DNA of 14,623 bases from Eubacteriales bacterium (GTDB lineage: Bacteria > Bacillota > Clostridia > Oscillospirales > CAG-382). Position numbers and translations under genes: made by a program. Of the stretch, positions 1 through 6,528 are shown in pieces. The notes under the pieces were generated by a model. It was given only the letters and a program-made list of their open reading frames with translations, was not told where the DNA came from and did not search any database. Position 1 is the first letter of the stretch, and each line of letters starts with the position of its first letter. The stretch spans positions 1-14,623 of the forward strand of contig JAQVQF010000032.1 in the NCBI GenBank assembly GCA_028701715.1, in the 5' to 3' direction.

Positions 1-1130
1 TGTTTATCGGAGAAATAAACCAGACATTTACCGAAAGATCCCTTGAGGAACAGCATGAATCCGGGTTTTATGATTTTACCGACGGCAGCAGGATATATTC
101 TCTGAGCCTTGACGGCGAATTGCCCGGTATAAATACGGACGATACCTTTATCGGTATTATTGAATATTCGGAAAAAGCTGCGGAAGGCGCAACATCCACC
201 GAAGGGTTTGAAAATTTTGAAGAAACGCTCGAGGACTTGATGAGGTTTTTCGGAGTGACCGAAACAGAAATTCCCGAAAAGCTTGACATTACGGCCGATT
301 GCGGATATGAAGAAGGCACAACGGTGTTTACCGGTTATATAATATCATACGGCGAAGGCTTTCTGAACGGCGACACACCCGAATTTTTTTGCATAAATAT
401 AAAACCCGGTGAAGCAATATACGGGGAAGCGGTAATGTCGTTGAAAATTCCCGCGTATTTCGCCGGAAGACTGAACCCCGATAAGGAATATTTGTTTGTT
501 TGTCATGAAAACGAACTGACAGAGCCCGCCGGCCTGCTTGAAATTAATAACGACGGTACGCTTTCGTCGCCGTTGGGCTTGAATTATTACGGCGGTGAAT
601 TCGGTCTGAAGTCAAAAGACGATTACCGTATATATTACGGTATAAATCATATCGCCGCGAAACGTATTAGAGATACCTTTATCGGATTGGGCAATTTCTC
701 CAAAGATACAGAAGAATTCGACCTTGTCTACACACCCGTTGATGTATATTCCGGAGTCGCCGACACAAATTCCGAAATACGCATAACCTATAAAGACGGG
801 AAGTTAACCTTGCAAATATATAATAAAGACCGGGGATCGGTTTACTACTTCCGCGACTCGGAAAGCGGAAACCTTTACCGCCTTGATGAAAACGATGATA
901 AAATTTTCACCGATTCTTCCGAATATCTTGACCGCAGTATGCTGATAAGCTATATTATTTCGGTAAAAGCACTCGAGTCGACAAGCGGCTTCCTTAAGAA
1001 CGACTCCGACATTGTCTATGAAACCCCGGCGGGAAACAAGCTTACGCTGGGAATGGAGGAAGGCAAGCTGAAAACGCTTTCTCTCAACGGCAGCCTGCTT
1101 GCAAATATCGGCTATATAACGTTTTATTAA
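1..1130 (+). CDS. Hypothetical protein, 5'-truncated by window edge
   Basis: The reading frame is open from position 3, so the N-terminus lies outside the window. An internal TTG at 120 has no reason to be the start, because the frame continues upstream with protein-like sequence. About 375 residues are visible, ending in TAA at 1128-1130. The protein is acidic and hydrophilic, with alternating beta-strand-like segments and no transmembrane helix in the visible part. I do not recognise a family. Two short segments resemble each other (DDTFIGIIEYSEKAAEG near the start and RDTFIGLGNFSKDTEEF mid-protein), which may mark an internal duplication. The C-terminal third has a beta-sheet pattern of the kind seen in exported or lipoprotein-associated domains, but the signal peptide that would show export is not in the window. 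It is followed by a strong hairpin and converges on the asparagine-rich gene. Confidence 0.8.
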   Translation, partial: FIGEINQTFTERSLEEQHESGFYDFTDGSRIYSLSLDGELPGINTDDTFIGIIEYSEKAAEGATSTEGFENFEETLEDLMRFFGVTETEIPEKLDITADCGYEEGTTVFTGYIISYGEGFLNGDTPEFFCINIKPGEAIYGEAVMSLKIPAYFAGRLNPDKEYLFVCHENELTEPAGLLEINNDGTLSSPLGLNYYGGEFGLKSKDDYRIYYGINHIAAKRIRDTFIGLGNFSKDTEEFDLVYTPVDVYSGVADTNSEIRITYKDGKLTLQIYNKDRGSVYYFRDSESGNLYRLDENDDKIFTDSSEYLDRSMLISYIISVKALESTSGFLKNDSDIVYETPAGNKLTLGMEEGKLKTLSLNGSLLANIGYITFY

Positions 1131-1138
1131 TATATAAA

Positions 1139-1175
1139 CAAGCGTCTGCCGCTGTTTTAATGCGGCAGACGCTTG
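1139..1175. terminator. Bidirectional intrinsic terminator hairpin
   Basis: A perfect 14-bp stem (1139-1152 with 1162-1175) closes a 9-nt loop between two convergent genes. No long T-run follows on the plus strand. On the minus strand the stem is followed by a T/A-rich tail. Its position just after the stop at 1130 and just after the stop of the minus-strand gene (1192) fits a shared terminator. Confidence 0.75.
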
Positions 1176-1191
1176 CATCGTACGAAAACTT

Positions 1192-1446
1192 TCAACGATT
1201 GTTTTGATTATTCTGATTGTTCCTTTTTTTGTCGTTCTTGGTTTCGTTTTTAACGGCGTTTTCGTTACGGTTCCGGTTGTTCTCGTTACGGTTCTGATTG
1301 TTCTCGTTGCGGTTTTGATTGTTCTCGTTGCGGTTCCGGTTGTTTTCGTTGCGATTTTGATTGTTTTCGTTGCGGTTTTGATTGTTTTCGTTGCGATTTA
1401 ACGCGTTTGCGTTTTTAATCTGCCTGTCGTTTTGGTTGTCGGCCAT
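1192..1446 (-). CDS. Asparagine-rich low-complexity repeat protein, 84 aa
   Basis: The start ATG at 1446 is preceded by a good AGGAG ribosome binding site (1455-1459 on this strand) at normal spacing, so the gene is probably real despite its composition. The product has a short N-terminal segment (residues 1-16), six full copies of a heptad of the type NRNENNQ or NRNENNR plus a partial seventh (17-65), and a basic N/K/Q-rich tail (66-84). It lacks hydrophobic residues almost entirely, so it should be soluble and intrinsically disordered. I do not recognise a family. Its size, solubility and N/Q-rich tandem repeats recall gamma-type small acid-soluble spore proteins or hydrophilins, but I see no diagnostic homology and this one is rich in arginine and glutamate. 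It shares a short AT-rich upstream region with the divergent PHP gene. Confidence 0.7.
   Translation of the reverse strand: MADNQNDRQIKNANALNRNENNQNRNENNQNRNENNRNRNENNQNRNENNQNRNENNRNRNENAVKNETKNDKKRNNQNNQNNR
1252..1398 (-). repeat. 21-bp tandem repeat array inside the Asn-rich gene
   Basis: Seven consecutive 21-bp units encode the NRNENN(Q/R) heptads, the last diverging after five residues. Units differ mainly at a few positions, alternating GTTCTGATT, GTTTTGATT and GTTCCGGTT forms on the plus strand. The unit length is a multiple of three, so gain or loss of units would keep the frame. Confidence 0.85.
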
Positions 1447-1527
1447 GAAATATTCTCCTTTTTTGGAATGATAATATTATTATGTCGCCAAAATATAATA
1501 TTATACTGATTATTGAGAGGTTATACG

Positions 1528-2211
1528 ATGTATAAATATGAACTTCACTGTCATACAAGCGAGGTTTCCGCCTGCGCGCATGTTCCGGCCGAAAAGGTCG
1601 TCGAATATTATGCTTCACAAAATTACACGGGAATTTTTATTACCGACCATTTTGTGTGCGGCAGAGGTATTCCCGGCGGACTTGAATGGGAAAAATGGAT
1701 CGATAAATTCTGTTCGGGTTATGAAACGGCAAAATCCGCCGGTGACAAAACGGGGCTTAAGGTTTTTTTCGGCTTTGAATATACATGCTATTCCAACAAC
1801 GGAACCGATTTTCTTATTTACGGTCTCGGTAAAGAATGGCTGAAGTCGCATCCGGAAATAATGGATATGGGGCTTCGCCAAGGGCTTGAATTTATGATGT
1901 GCGAAGGCGCGTTTATCGTTCATGCCCATCCTTACAGGGAATCGTCCTATATAGAGATGATACGCCTGCTCCCGCGGCATATCCACGCTGTGGAGGTAAA
2001 AAACGCCAATCGGGACGACACAGAAAACGGCGCCGCCGAAATGTACTCGAAATATTACGGGCTGTACCGGCTCGCCGGTACGGACAACCATCAGGGCGGG
2101 CAGCAGAAGCGTTTTTGCGGAATAAAAACCGAGCTTGAGATAAATAACCCATCTAATTTAAGAAAAATCGCCGAATCGGGCAATTATACCCTTTTCGACG
2201 AAATGAGATAG
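1528..2211 (+). CDS. PHP-domain metal-dependent phosphoesterase
   Basis: A 227-residue protein of the PHP (polymerase and histidinol phosphatase) superfamily. Metal-binding motifs are visible in order: H7 and H9 in HCHT, D40-H41 in ITDH, E84 in GFEY, H132 and H134 in VHAHP, and D186 and H188 in GTDNH. This is a complete set for a trinuclear metal phosphoesterase acting in the cytoplasm; the substrate cannot be told from sequence. I chose ATG at 1528 because GAGAGG sits seven bases upstream and the PHP motif begins within seven residues; an in-frame TTG at 1513 would overlap that ribosome site. The length fits stand-alone PHP proteins. The gene stands alone, with a strong terminator ten bases after the stop. 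Confidence 0.92.
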   Translation: MYKYELHCHTSEVSACAHVPAEKVVEYYASQNYTGIFITDHFVCGRGIPGGLEWEKWIDKFCSGYETAKSAGDKTGLKVFFGFEYTCYSNNGTDFLIYGLGKEWLKSHPEIMDMGLRQGLEFMMCEGAFIVHAHPYRESSYIEMIRLLPRHIHAVEVKNANRDDTENGAAEMYSKYYGLYRLAGTDNHQGGQQKRFCGIKTELEINNPSNLRKIAESGNYTLFDEMR

Positions 2212-2221
2212 TATAAAAATG

Positions 2222-2252
2222 CGGGGGGCGGAAATTATCCGACCCCCGTTTT
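2222..2252 (+). terminator. Intrinsic terminator after the PHP gene
   Basis: A GC-rich hairpin pairs CGGGGG (2222-2227) with CCCCCG (2243-2248), continues inward with CGGA/TCCG after one mismatch, and is followed by TTTT. On the opposite strand the stem is followed by ATTTTTA, so it can also stop the convergent histidine-phosphatase transcript. The sequence just after it (2259-2271, GCGGAAATTAAAT) recurs exactly at 4695-4707, also after a CCCCCG-type hairpin. The rest of the intergenic stretch to 2391 is AT-rich and I see nothing else in it. Confidence 0.8.
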
Positions 2253-2391
2253 ATTAATGCGGAAATTAAATATAACTTGTCACATTTTTAAACATCTTTG
2301 ATATACGGACTTTTTTAACGCGTATAAAATCAAATGTTAAATACCGGCTTAATAGTTTTATTATCCCGACTGATGTTTCACCGCCTCGCGT

Positions 2392-3039
2392 CTATCTTTC
2401 GTTGATTCTCAGTCCGGCGAGGGTAATATGCGGTGTGGCGGAAAGGCAGCGGAGAACGGGGAAGGTATAATTGTCCGCGTTGTTTTCAAATACAAATTGG
2501 GTTATACTCGTCGTTCTCAGCCTTATATCGCACCAGCCCATGCCCGGATGCCGCATCAGCAGATGCGAAATCCACGCGCCGCCGAACCCGCCGTGGCAGA
2601 ACACGGCTATATGATTTCCGTTGGGGGACGCAACTCTGTATCGCGCTCCTTCCCTGACATATCCCAAAGATTCCAGAAAATTATCCGAATTTTCGATAAG
2701 CCTTATCAGCGAATCGTTTCTTTCCTCGTCTGTCAGGTCGGTGTAATCCTCGACACCGCGTAAAATCGAAAAACGATAACCGCACAATTCGGGTTTGTTG
2801 CAACGTCGCATATAATCCATGCTTTCGGCGGTCCACGGAAGAATCGTATAATCCATTCCCTTTGCTTTGCAAAGCGGCAGCGCCGTGTCGATCGCTCTTC
2901 CGAGAGGGGAGGTGTATATTTTATAAATATCCATATCCTTCATATAATCGGCAAGCGCTTTTGCCTCAAGATGTCCGAATTCGGTTATGGTGTTGTTGGC
3001 GTAGTCGGGATCGGCATGGCGGATAATGTCAAGAATCAT
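2392..3039 (-). CDS. Histidine phosphatase (phosphoglycerate mutase-like) family protein
   Basis: A 215-residue cytoplasmic protein. The N-terminal RHA motif (R7, H8) supplies the phospho-accepting histidine. SPLGRA (44-49, with R48), E72 in TAES and CHGG (148-151, with H149) complete the usual pocket of the branch-1 histidine phosphatases. The substrate is unknown; relatives include cofactor-dependent phosphoglycerate mutases and broad-range phosphatases, and the short length favours a phosphatase. I chose ATG at 3039 because AAGGAGAG lies just upstream and the family motif starts at once. The frame stays open to 3249, but that upstream part covers the promoter and is not coding. The gene is monocistronic and converges on the PHP gene. 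Confidence 0.92.
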   Translation of the reverse strand: MILDIIRHADPDYANNTITEFGHLEAKALADYMKDMDIYKIYTSPLGRAIDTALPLCKAKGMDYTILPWTAESMDYMRRCNKPELCGYRFSILRGVEDYTDLTDEERNDSLIRLIENSDNFLESLGYVREGARYRVASPNGNHIAVFCHGGFGGAWISHLLMRHPGMGWCDIRLRTTSITQFVFENNADNYTFPVLRCLSATPHITLAGLRINER

Positions 3040-3061
3040 ATATCTCTCCTTTATGTTATAA

Positions 3062-3090
3062 AGTATAGCACTCGTTAAATCACTTGTCAA
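3062..3090 (-). promoter_or_regulatory. Sigma-A promoter of the histidine-phosphatase gene
   Basis: On the minus strand a consensus -35 TTGACA (3085-3090) and -10 TATACT (3062-3067) are separated by 17 bp, about 23 bases before the start codon at 3039. This confirms that the upstream extension of the open frame is not translated. Confidence 0.85.
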
Positions 3091-3146
3091 GTCGCACAAA
3101 ACCGCCGCGGGCGTTTGCCGCGTTACGGAGAAAATAACGCTAACGC

Positions 3147-3174
3147 TTGAAATTGAAAAAAACGGTGTTATACT
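3147..3174 (+). promoter_or_regulatory. Sigma-A promoter of the 3231-4525 cluster
   Basis: TTGAAA (3147-3152) and TATACT (3169-3174) with a 16-bp spacer, divergent from the promoter at 3062-3090. It places the transcript start near 3181, giving a leader of about 50 bases before the 3231 start codon. Confidence 0.65.
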
Positions 3175-3230
3175 GAAAATGTAAGGCAGCGATCTCCGCC
3201 GGCCGCGGAATGAAAGGATACGCTGCACAT

Positions 3231-3533
3231 ATGAACAGAGGCACCACACCCACCATCACGTTTTCCACACCGCTTAAAGCGGAGGATGTTGCCGCGCTGT
3301 CTGTCGTTTTTACTGATAAAACAGGCGCGGTATTGATTCAAAAAACGCTGCCCGATGTGACGGTATGCGATTATGCAATCATCTTCACCCTGTCTCAGAC
3401 TGAAACTCTCGGCCTTCCCGACGGCGGGATAACGGAAGCTCAGATACGTATCAGGGATACGGGAGGGATTGCATATGCTTCCAATATTGTTTCCGTCGAT
3501 TCGGGCAGAATTCTGAAAACAGGAGTCATATGA
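3231..3533 (+). CDS. Small beta-rich protein, possibly phage-structural-like
   Basis: A 100-residue product starting MNRGTTPT. It is predicted to be mostly beta-strand, with no signal peptide or membrane segment. From memory, its pattern (an N-terminal RGTTP motif, a central LSQTETL segment, then strands ending near GRILKTGVI) resembles short structural proteins found in Clostridia prophage or phage-tail-like regions. This is a weak family impression rather than a firm assignment. An AAAGGA sits 12 bases before ATG 3231, a little far; an alternative ATG at 3210 has no ribosome site. The stop overlaps the start of the next microgene (ATGA), so the two are translationally coupled. The flanking genes are not phage genes, so this could equally be a domesticated or spore/cell-surface protein. 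Confidence 0.7.
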   Translation: MNRGTTPTITFSTPLKAEDVAALSVVFTDKTGAVLIQKTLPDVTVCDYAIIFTLSQTETLGLPDGGITEAQIRIRDTGGIAYASNIVSVDSGRILKTGVI

Positions 3534-3631
3534 CTGAATTTGAAACGGATTTATTCGCGGAAAACGGATGCTTCCTTACGGAATATGCCGAAAACAGAGG
3601 TTGTTTTGTAACGGAAATAACAATCGAATAG
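3530..3631 (+). CDS. 33-aa two-cysteine microprotein, internally duplicated
   Basis: ATG at 3530 overlaps the TGA of the upstream gene in an ATGA junction, with AGGAG (3521-3525) four bases upstream. The 33-codon frame ends in TAG at 3629-3631. The product has two near-copies of one motif, FAENGCFLTE (residues 9-18) and YAENRGCFVTE (19-29), each with one cysteine, which suggests a disulfide or metal-binding pair. It has no signal peptide or membrane helix and matches no family I know. Support comes from the coupled start, the ribosome site, the internal symmetry and the terminator directly after it. Confidence 0.55.
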   Translation: MTEFETDLFAENGCFLTEYAENRGCFVTEITIE

Positions 3632-3666
3632 CGATAAAGGGAGGATGTCTGCGTCCTCCTTTTCGC
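3631..3666 (+). terminator. Intrinsic terminator after the microprotein gene
   Basis: A 10-bp stem pairs 3636-3645 with 3654-3663 (one G-T pair) around an 8-nt loop. It can be extended outward by GCGA/TCGC. The T-run is short (TTTT) and partly within the stem. It may give partial termination, separating the two small genes from the DUF11 gene, which has no obvious promoter of its own. Confidence 0.55.
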
Positions 3667-3700
3667 TTTCTGCATATTCTGTAGGGAAAGGAGGTATTTC

Positions 3701-4525
3701 ATGTCGCAAAACAAATCCAACCGCGCGGAGCTCACCTTCGACAGCGGAAAAATAAAACCGATATATGTTGACAGAGAAAACGAAAACGGCATTATAAAAT
3801 TATCCCTAACCACCCTTGAGGATTCGTATACCGCCGACAGCGGGTTGACATATATTGCTACAATCGTTAATACATCATCCTCGTCGATGAAGGATGTCCG
3901 GATAGTTCCAAACTTCGGCGCCGCCGAAGGACCTGCGCCGCTTGTTTTATGCGGGGGAGCCGCTCTTTATGTTAACGGAGAATATTCCGGGTCGGTATCG
4001 GCTTTCCGGGATGGCAAATCGGTGGTTTTCGGTATTGCGTTACTGGGTGCGGGCGACAATGTGCTGGTGCTTTTTAAAACAAAGATAAGCGCGTATGCCC
4101 CCCGCGAACTCGGCTCTTCTATAAAGAATAAAATAACGGTTTTCGCAAGAAAATTAAATCCCCCCGCGGTTACCGTTGTTGAAACGCGTGTCGATGATTA
4201 TACCGATGTTGTGATGTTCAGAGCGGAAACGCGTGACGACAAGCAGTCGGTTACCACCACATATACGCTGTATAACTACGGAAACACCGATGCCGCAGAT
4301 GCCGTGCTCACAGATACGTTTTCGCCTGCGCCGAATATAACACACGTAAATGCGGGCGGTGAAACGCTTCTTTCCTCGCATTATACCTATGTCAGCGGCA
4401 CAATAAAGCTGCCCTCGGCGGGCTATAAGCTTATAATACCGGCGGCGAGCTTTTCACGCAGCCCGTCCGGCGAGGTTATCACAATTCCCGGTTCAAAGGT
4501 TATAACGGTAAAGGGAACCTTATAA
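3701..4525 (+). CDS. Protein with two DUF11-like repeats, no signal peptide
   Basis: A 274-residue protein beginning after an optimal AAAGGAGGT ribosome site (3687-3695). Two immunoglobulin-like modules of the DUF11 / conserved-repeat type are visible, roughly residues 31-150 and 155-274. The first has YIATIVNTSSSSMKDVRI and the second YTLYNYGNTDAADAVLTDTF, both typical of the strand pattern where the family carries its T-x-x-N signature. DUF11 repeats usually occur in exported surface proteins or paracrystalline appendages, yet no signal peptide or sorting signal is present. It may therefore be a cytoplasmically assembled structural protein (spore-coat-like or phage-like) or leave the cell by a non-classical route; this is inference. 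It probably shares a transcript with the two small genes upstream. Its stop codon lies within the end of a palindromic repeat element. Confidence 0.8.
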   Translation: MSQNKSNRAELTFDSGKIKPIYVDRENENGIIKLSLTTLEDSYTADSGLTYIATIVNTSSSSMKDVRIVPNFGAAEGPAPLVLCGGAALYVNGEYSGSVSAFRDGKSVVFGIALLGAGDNVLVLFKTKISAYAPRELGSSIKNKITVFARKLNPPAVTVVETRVDDYTDVVMFRAETRDDKQSVTTTYTLYNYGNTDAADAVLTDTFSPAPNITHVNAGGETLLSSHYTYVSGTIKLPSAGYKLIIPAASFSRSPSGEVITIPGSKVITVKGTL

Positions 4526-4650
4526 ATAATGTCTGCTGAACAAACCGTATAACGGTTTGTTCATGCGGCGTATGCCGCATAAATTCATAAAAACCGGGAA
4601 AGCCGCATCGCGGCTTGGTTTTTGATTTATTCAATGGACATTAAATATAA
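4520..4650. repeat. Palindromic intergenic element, internally deleted copy
   Basis: The 131-bp element is bounded by imperfect inverted ends, TTATAAATAATGTC (4520-4533) and the complement of TTATATTTAATGTC at 4637-4650 (12 of 14 match). Inside are a 12-bp-arm palindrome (4537-4563), a 7-bp-arm palindrome (4563-4580), half of a third hairpin (4581-4593) and a compound terminator-like hairpin (4589-4623). All of these match, in reverse complement, parts of the longer element at 11791-12047, whose middle is missing here. The left end covers the stop codon of the DUF11 gene. Confidence 0.85.
4589..4623. terminator. Compound terminator hairpin inside the repeat element
   Basis: An outer stem AAAAACC/GGTTTTT (4589-4595 with 4617-4623) encloses an inner AAGCCGC/GCGGCTT stem (4600-4606 with 4610-4616). 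The T-run on each strand is part of the outer stem, so it could stop transcription in either direction. It is the best terminator candidate for the DUF11 gene. Confidence 0.7.
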
Positions 4651-4707
4651 ATACCGGGCAGTTATTGCAGCGCCCCCGGCTTTTGCTTTATTCGGCGGAA
4701 ATTAAAT
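4651..4707. repeat. Degenerate relative of the palindromic element
   Basis: Read on the minus strand from 4707, the sequence runs TAATTTCCGCCGAATAAAG and then CAAAAGCC. It closely follows the end and first module of the 11791 element (TAATGTCTACTGAATAAAT then CAAAAGCC). A weaker CCGGG/CCCGG hairpin (about 4663-4679) followed by CTTTT lies inside. It abuts the element at 4520-4650, giving a tandem arrangement. Confidence 0.6.
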
Positions 4708-4716
4708 TAAAAACTA

Positions 4717-4745
4717 TTGTAAAATATAATAATACTGTATATAAT
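4717..4745 (+). promoter_or_regulatory. Sigma-A promoter of the EEP-family gene
   Basis: TTGTAA (4717-4722) and a perfect TATAAT (4740-4745) are separated by 17 bp. Transcription would start near 4752, giving a leader of about 47 bases that contains a small hairpin (TACGG/CCGTA, about 4763-4775). Confidence 0.75.
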
Positions 4746-4798
4746 GAGGACGGATGAGAATTTACGGTTGCCGTATAAGATAAAACGGGGGATGAGCA

Positions 4799-5905
4799 AT
4801 GGCTGAAAAAAGAAAAAGAATCAAAAAAAGCCCCTTGAAGAGGGTTATACAAATTATTGGGACGGTTATTTGTCTGCTTATGCTTACAGTCGTCGGCTAT
4901 CTCGTTTACGTGCTTGTCGATTATCACCGTATAGCCGACAATCAGACGCTTGATGTCGAAAGCCCCGTGAGCGTCAAAGCGGAAACGGGAACGGAGTATA
5001 CCCTTGTGACCTGGAATTTGGGCTTCGGCGCTTACAGCGACGATTATACCTTTTTCATGGACGGCGGCAAGGAGTCACGCGCTTATTCCGAAAACGCGGT
5101 ATATGCCAATATCAACGGCGCGGTGAATAAGCTGAAAGAAATAAACCCGGATTTTATGTTCCTGCAGGAAATCGATTTCGACGCGACCAGAAGCTATCAT
5201 GTGGACGAGAGAGTGCCCATTACCGCGGCTTTTCCGGATATGAGCTATGTTTTCGCGGTCAACTATGATTCACCTTATCTGTTTTACCCCGTTACCAGCC
5301 CTCACGGCGCGTCGAAGGCGGGGATAATGACCCTTTCGGATTACAGCATAAGCTCGGCGGTGAGGCGAAGCTTGCCTATCGAATCGGGATTCCGAAAATT
5401 CCTTGACCTCGACCGCTGCTTCAGCGTGTCAAAGGCGGAGCTTGAAAACGGCAAACAGCTGGTGCTTATAAACCTGCATCTTTCCGCCTACAGCGAGGAC
5501 GGCGGCATAGCCACCGAGCAGCTGAAAATGCTTATAGAGGTTATGCGGGAGGAAGCAGACGCGGGTAATTATGTGATATGCGGCGGGGATTTCAACAAAG
5601 ACCTTTTAGGCAATTCGCCTGATGTGTTCGGCGTAATCTCGGATGAGCCGCTGTCCTGGGCGCAGCCCATACCAGAGGGCACAATTCCGGAGGATTTTAC
5701 TCTTGTTGTAGGCTTCGATGCGGAAGCGCCCGTTCCCACGACAAGGAATACGGATATTCCTTATCAGAAGGGCGTTTCCTTCTGCGCCACCATCGACGGA
5801 TTTATCGTGTCGTCCAATGTCACGGTGGTTTCCTGCGAGACGCTCGATTACGGCTTTGAAAACAGCGACCATAATCCAGCGGTTCTAAAATTTACATTGA
5901 ACTGA
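4799..5905 (+). CDS. Membrane-anchored endonuclease/exonuclease/phosphatase-family protein
   Basis: A 368-residue protein. A very basic N-terminus (residues 2-15) precedes one hydrophobic helix (about 16-41), predicting a cytoplasmic tail and an extracytoplasmic catalytic domain. The EEP-fold signatures are in order: TWNLG (71-75, N73), LQEID (122-126, E124), NLHLSAY (225-231), GGDFNKD (262-268, D264 and N266), TIDGF (331-335, D333) and SDHNP (356-360, D357 and H358). The metal-binding glutamate and the Asp/His catalytic pair are intact, so it should be an active Mg-dependent hydrolase of DNA, phosphoinositide-like or other phosphodiester/phosphomonoester substrates. The specificity is not readable. 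GGGGGA lies about seven bases before ATG 4799. The gene is monocistronic, with its own promoter and a terminator. Confidence 0.9.
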   Translation: MAEKRKRIKKSPLKRVIQIIGTVICLLMLTVVGYLVYVLVDYHRIADNQTLDVESPVSVKAETGTEYTLVTWNLGFGAYSDDYTFFMDGGKESRAYSENAVYANINGAVNKLKEINPDFMFLQEIDFDATRSYHVDERVPITAAFPDMSYVFAVNYDSPYLFYPVTSPHGASKAGIMTLSDYSISSAVRRSLPIESGFRKFLDLDRCFSVSKAELENGKQLVLINLHLSAYSEDGGIATEQLKMLIEVMREEADAGNYVICGGDFNKDLLGNSPDVFGVISDEPLSWAQPIPEGTIPEDFTLVVGFDAEAPVPTTRNTDIPYQKGVSFCATIDGFIVSSNVTVVSCETLDYGFENSDHNPAVLKFTLN

Positions 5906-5919
5906 AAGCGTTTACAGAT

Positions 5920-5947
5920 AAAAAATGAGCCGCGAGGCTCATTTTTT
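5920..5947. terminator. Bidirectional intrinsic terminator
   Basis: A 12-bp stem AAAAAATGAGCC/GGCTCATTTTTT is closed by a GCGA (GNRA) tetraloop and is flanked by A and T tracts. It ends both the EEP gene (stop at 5905) and the convergent mnmM (stop at 5959). Confidence 0.9.
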
Positions 5948-5958
5948 TATAGCGTTGA

Positions 5959-6510
5959 CTATTTGCTTTCAACAATGAAAAAGAAGGGCGATGTCGGGGA
6001 ATTTACTATTTTAAAGAAAGCGCACATGTATTTGCGGCGATCAAGCGAGGAAAGATAATCATGTATAAGCCGTCCTTCAGCTTCGCCTTCCTCATGTCCC
6101 GGATAAACCGCGATAAGCAGCACCCCGTCGGGAGCCATTATTTCCAACGCGGCTTGTATGGCGGGCAGTGTGGTTTCGCGTTTGGTGGTTACGGATTTAT
6201 CTCCCCCGGGAAGCCAGCCTAAATTGAACATTCCCGCGTTGACGGGCTCGTGAACATATTTTTTCACTTTGTGATGAGAGTCGCATATAAGCGTATAATT
6301 GCGCGGCGCCTCGCCTTCCTCAAGCAGCCTTTCCGAGGATTCGACGGCGCCGTGCTGTATATCGAAGGCGTACACCTTTCCGCTTTCGCCGACCGTGCGT
6401 GACAAAAAGAGGGTGTCATGCCCGTTACCCATGGTGTAGTCGACGGCGACGCCGCCTTCCTTAAGGTGAGCGAGTATAAAGGTTTTTTGGAATAAAAGTA
6501 AATCAAGCAT
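5959..6510 (-). CDS. mnmM: tRNA wobble-uridine methyltransferase MnmM (YtqB family)
   Basis: A class I SAM-dependent methyltransferase of 183 residues. Motif I is DYTMGNGHDT (24-33), the ribose-binding acidic strand is AFDIQ (48-52), and the family signature is NLGWLPGGDKSVTT (96-109), followed by GHEEG (138-142). These closely resemble Bacillus YtqB/MnmM, which methylates nm5(s2)U34 to mnm5(s2)U34 in tRNA anticodons. The position of motif I relative to the N-terminus fits ATG at 6510. An in-frame TTG at 6522 is possible, and neither has a clear Shine-Dalgarno sequence. It begins 18 bases after the stop of the 37-aa sorting-signal gene and presumably shares its promoter, so translation may depend on reinitiation. 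Confidence 0.93.
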   Translation of the reverse strand: MLDLLLFQKTFILAHLKEGGVAVDYTMGNGHDTLFLSRTVGESGKVYAFDIQHGAVESSERLLEEGEAPRNYTLICDSHHKVKKYVHEPVNAGMFNLGWLPGGDKSVTTKRETTLPAIQAALEIMAPDGVLLIAVYPGHEEGEAEGRLIHDYLSSLDRRKYMCAFFKIVNSPTSPFFFIVESK

Positions 6511-6528
6511 AGAAATTTGCAAAACGGG

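Noticed and set aside
1204..1401. Hydrophobic 65-aa open frame opposite the Asn-rich gene
   Set aside because: It is the complement of the 21-bp repeats; Asn/Gln/Arg codons read backwards give Val/Ile/Leu. It has no ribosome site, and the Asn-rich frame has a good one.
1615..2091. 158-aa minus-strand frame inside the PHP gene
   Set aside because: The plus strand encodes an intact PHP domain with all metal ligands. The minus-strand frame is a shadow with no recognisable family.
3040..3249. N-terminal extension of the histidine-phosphatase frame
   Set aside because: It covers a consensus TTGACA-17-TATACT promoter and the AAGGAG site, and the family motif begins right after ATG 3039.
3526..3813. 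95-aa minus-strand frame across the microprotein and DUF11 start
   Set aside because: It has no ribosome site, overlaps a terminator and lies opposite better-supported genes.
3231..4525. Intact prophage
   Set aside because: Only one small protein looks phage-like. There are no integrase, terminase, capsid or lysis genes, and housekeeping genes flank both sides.
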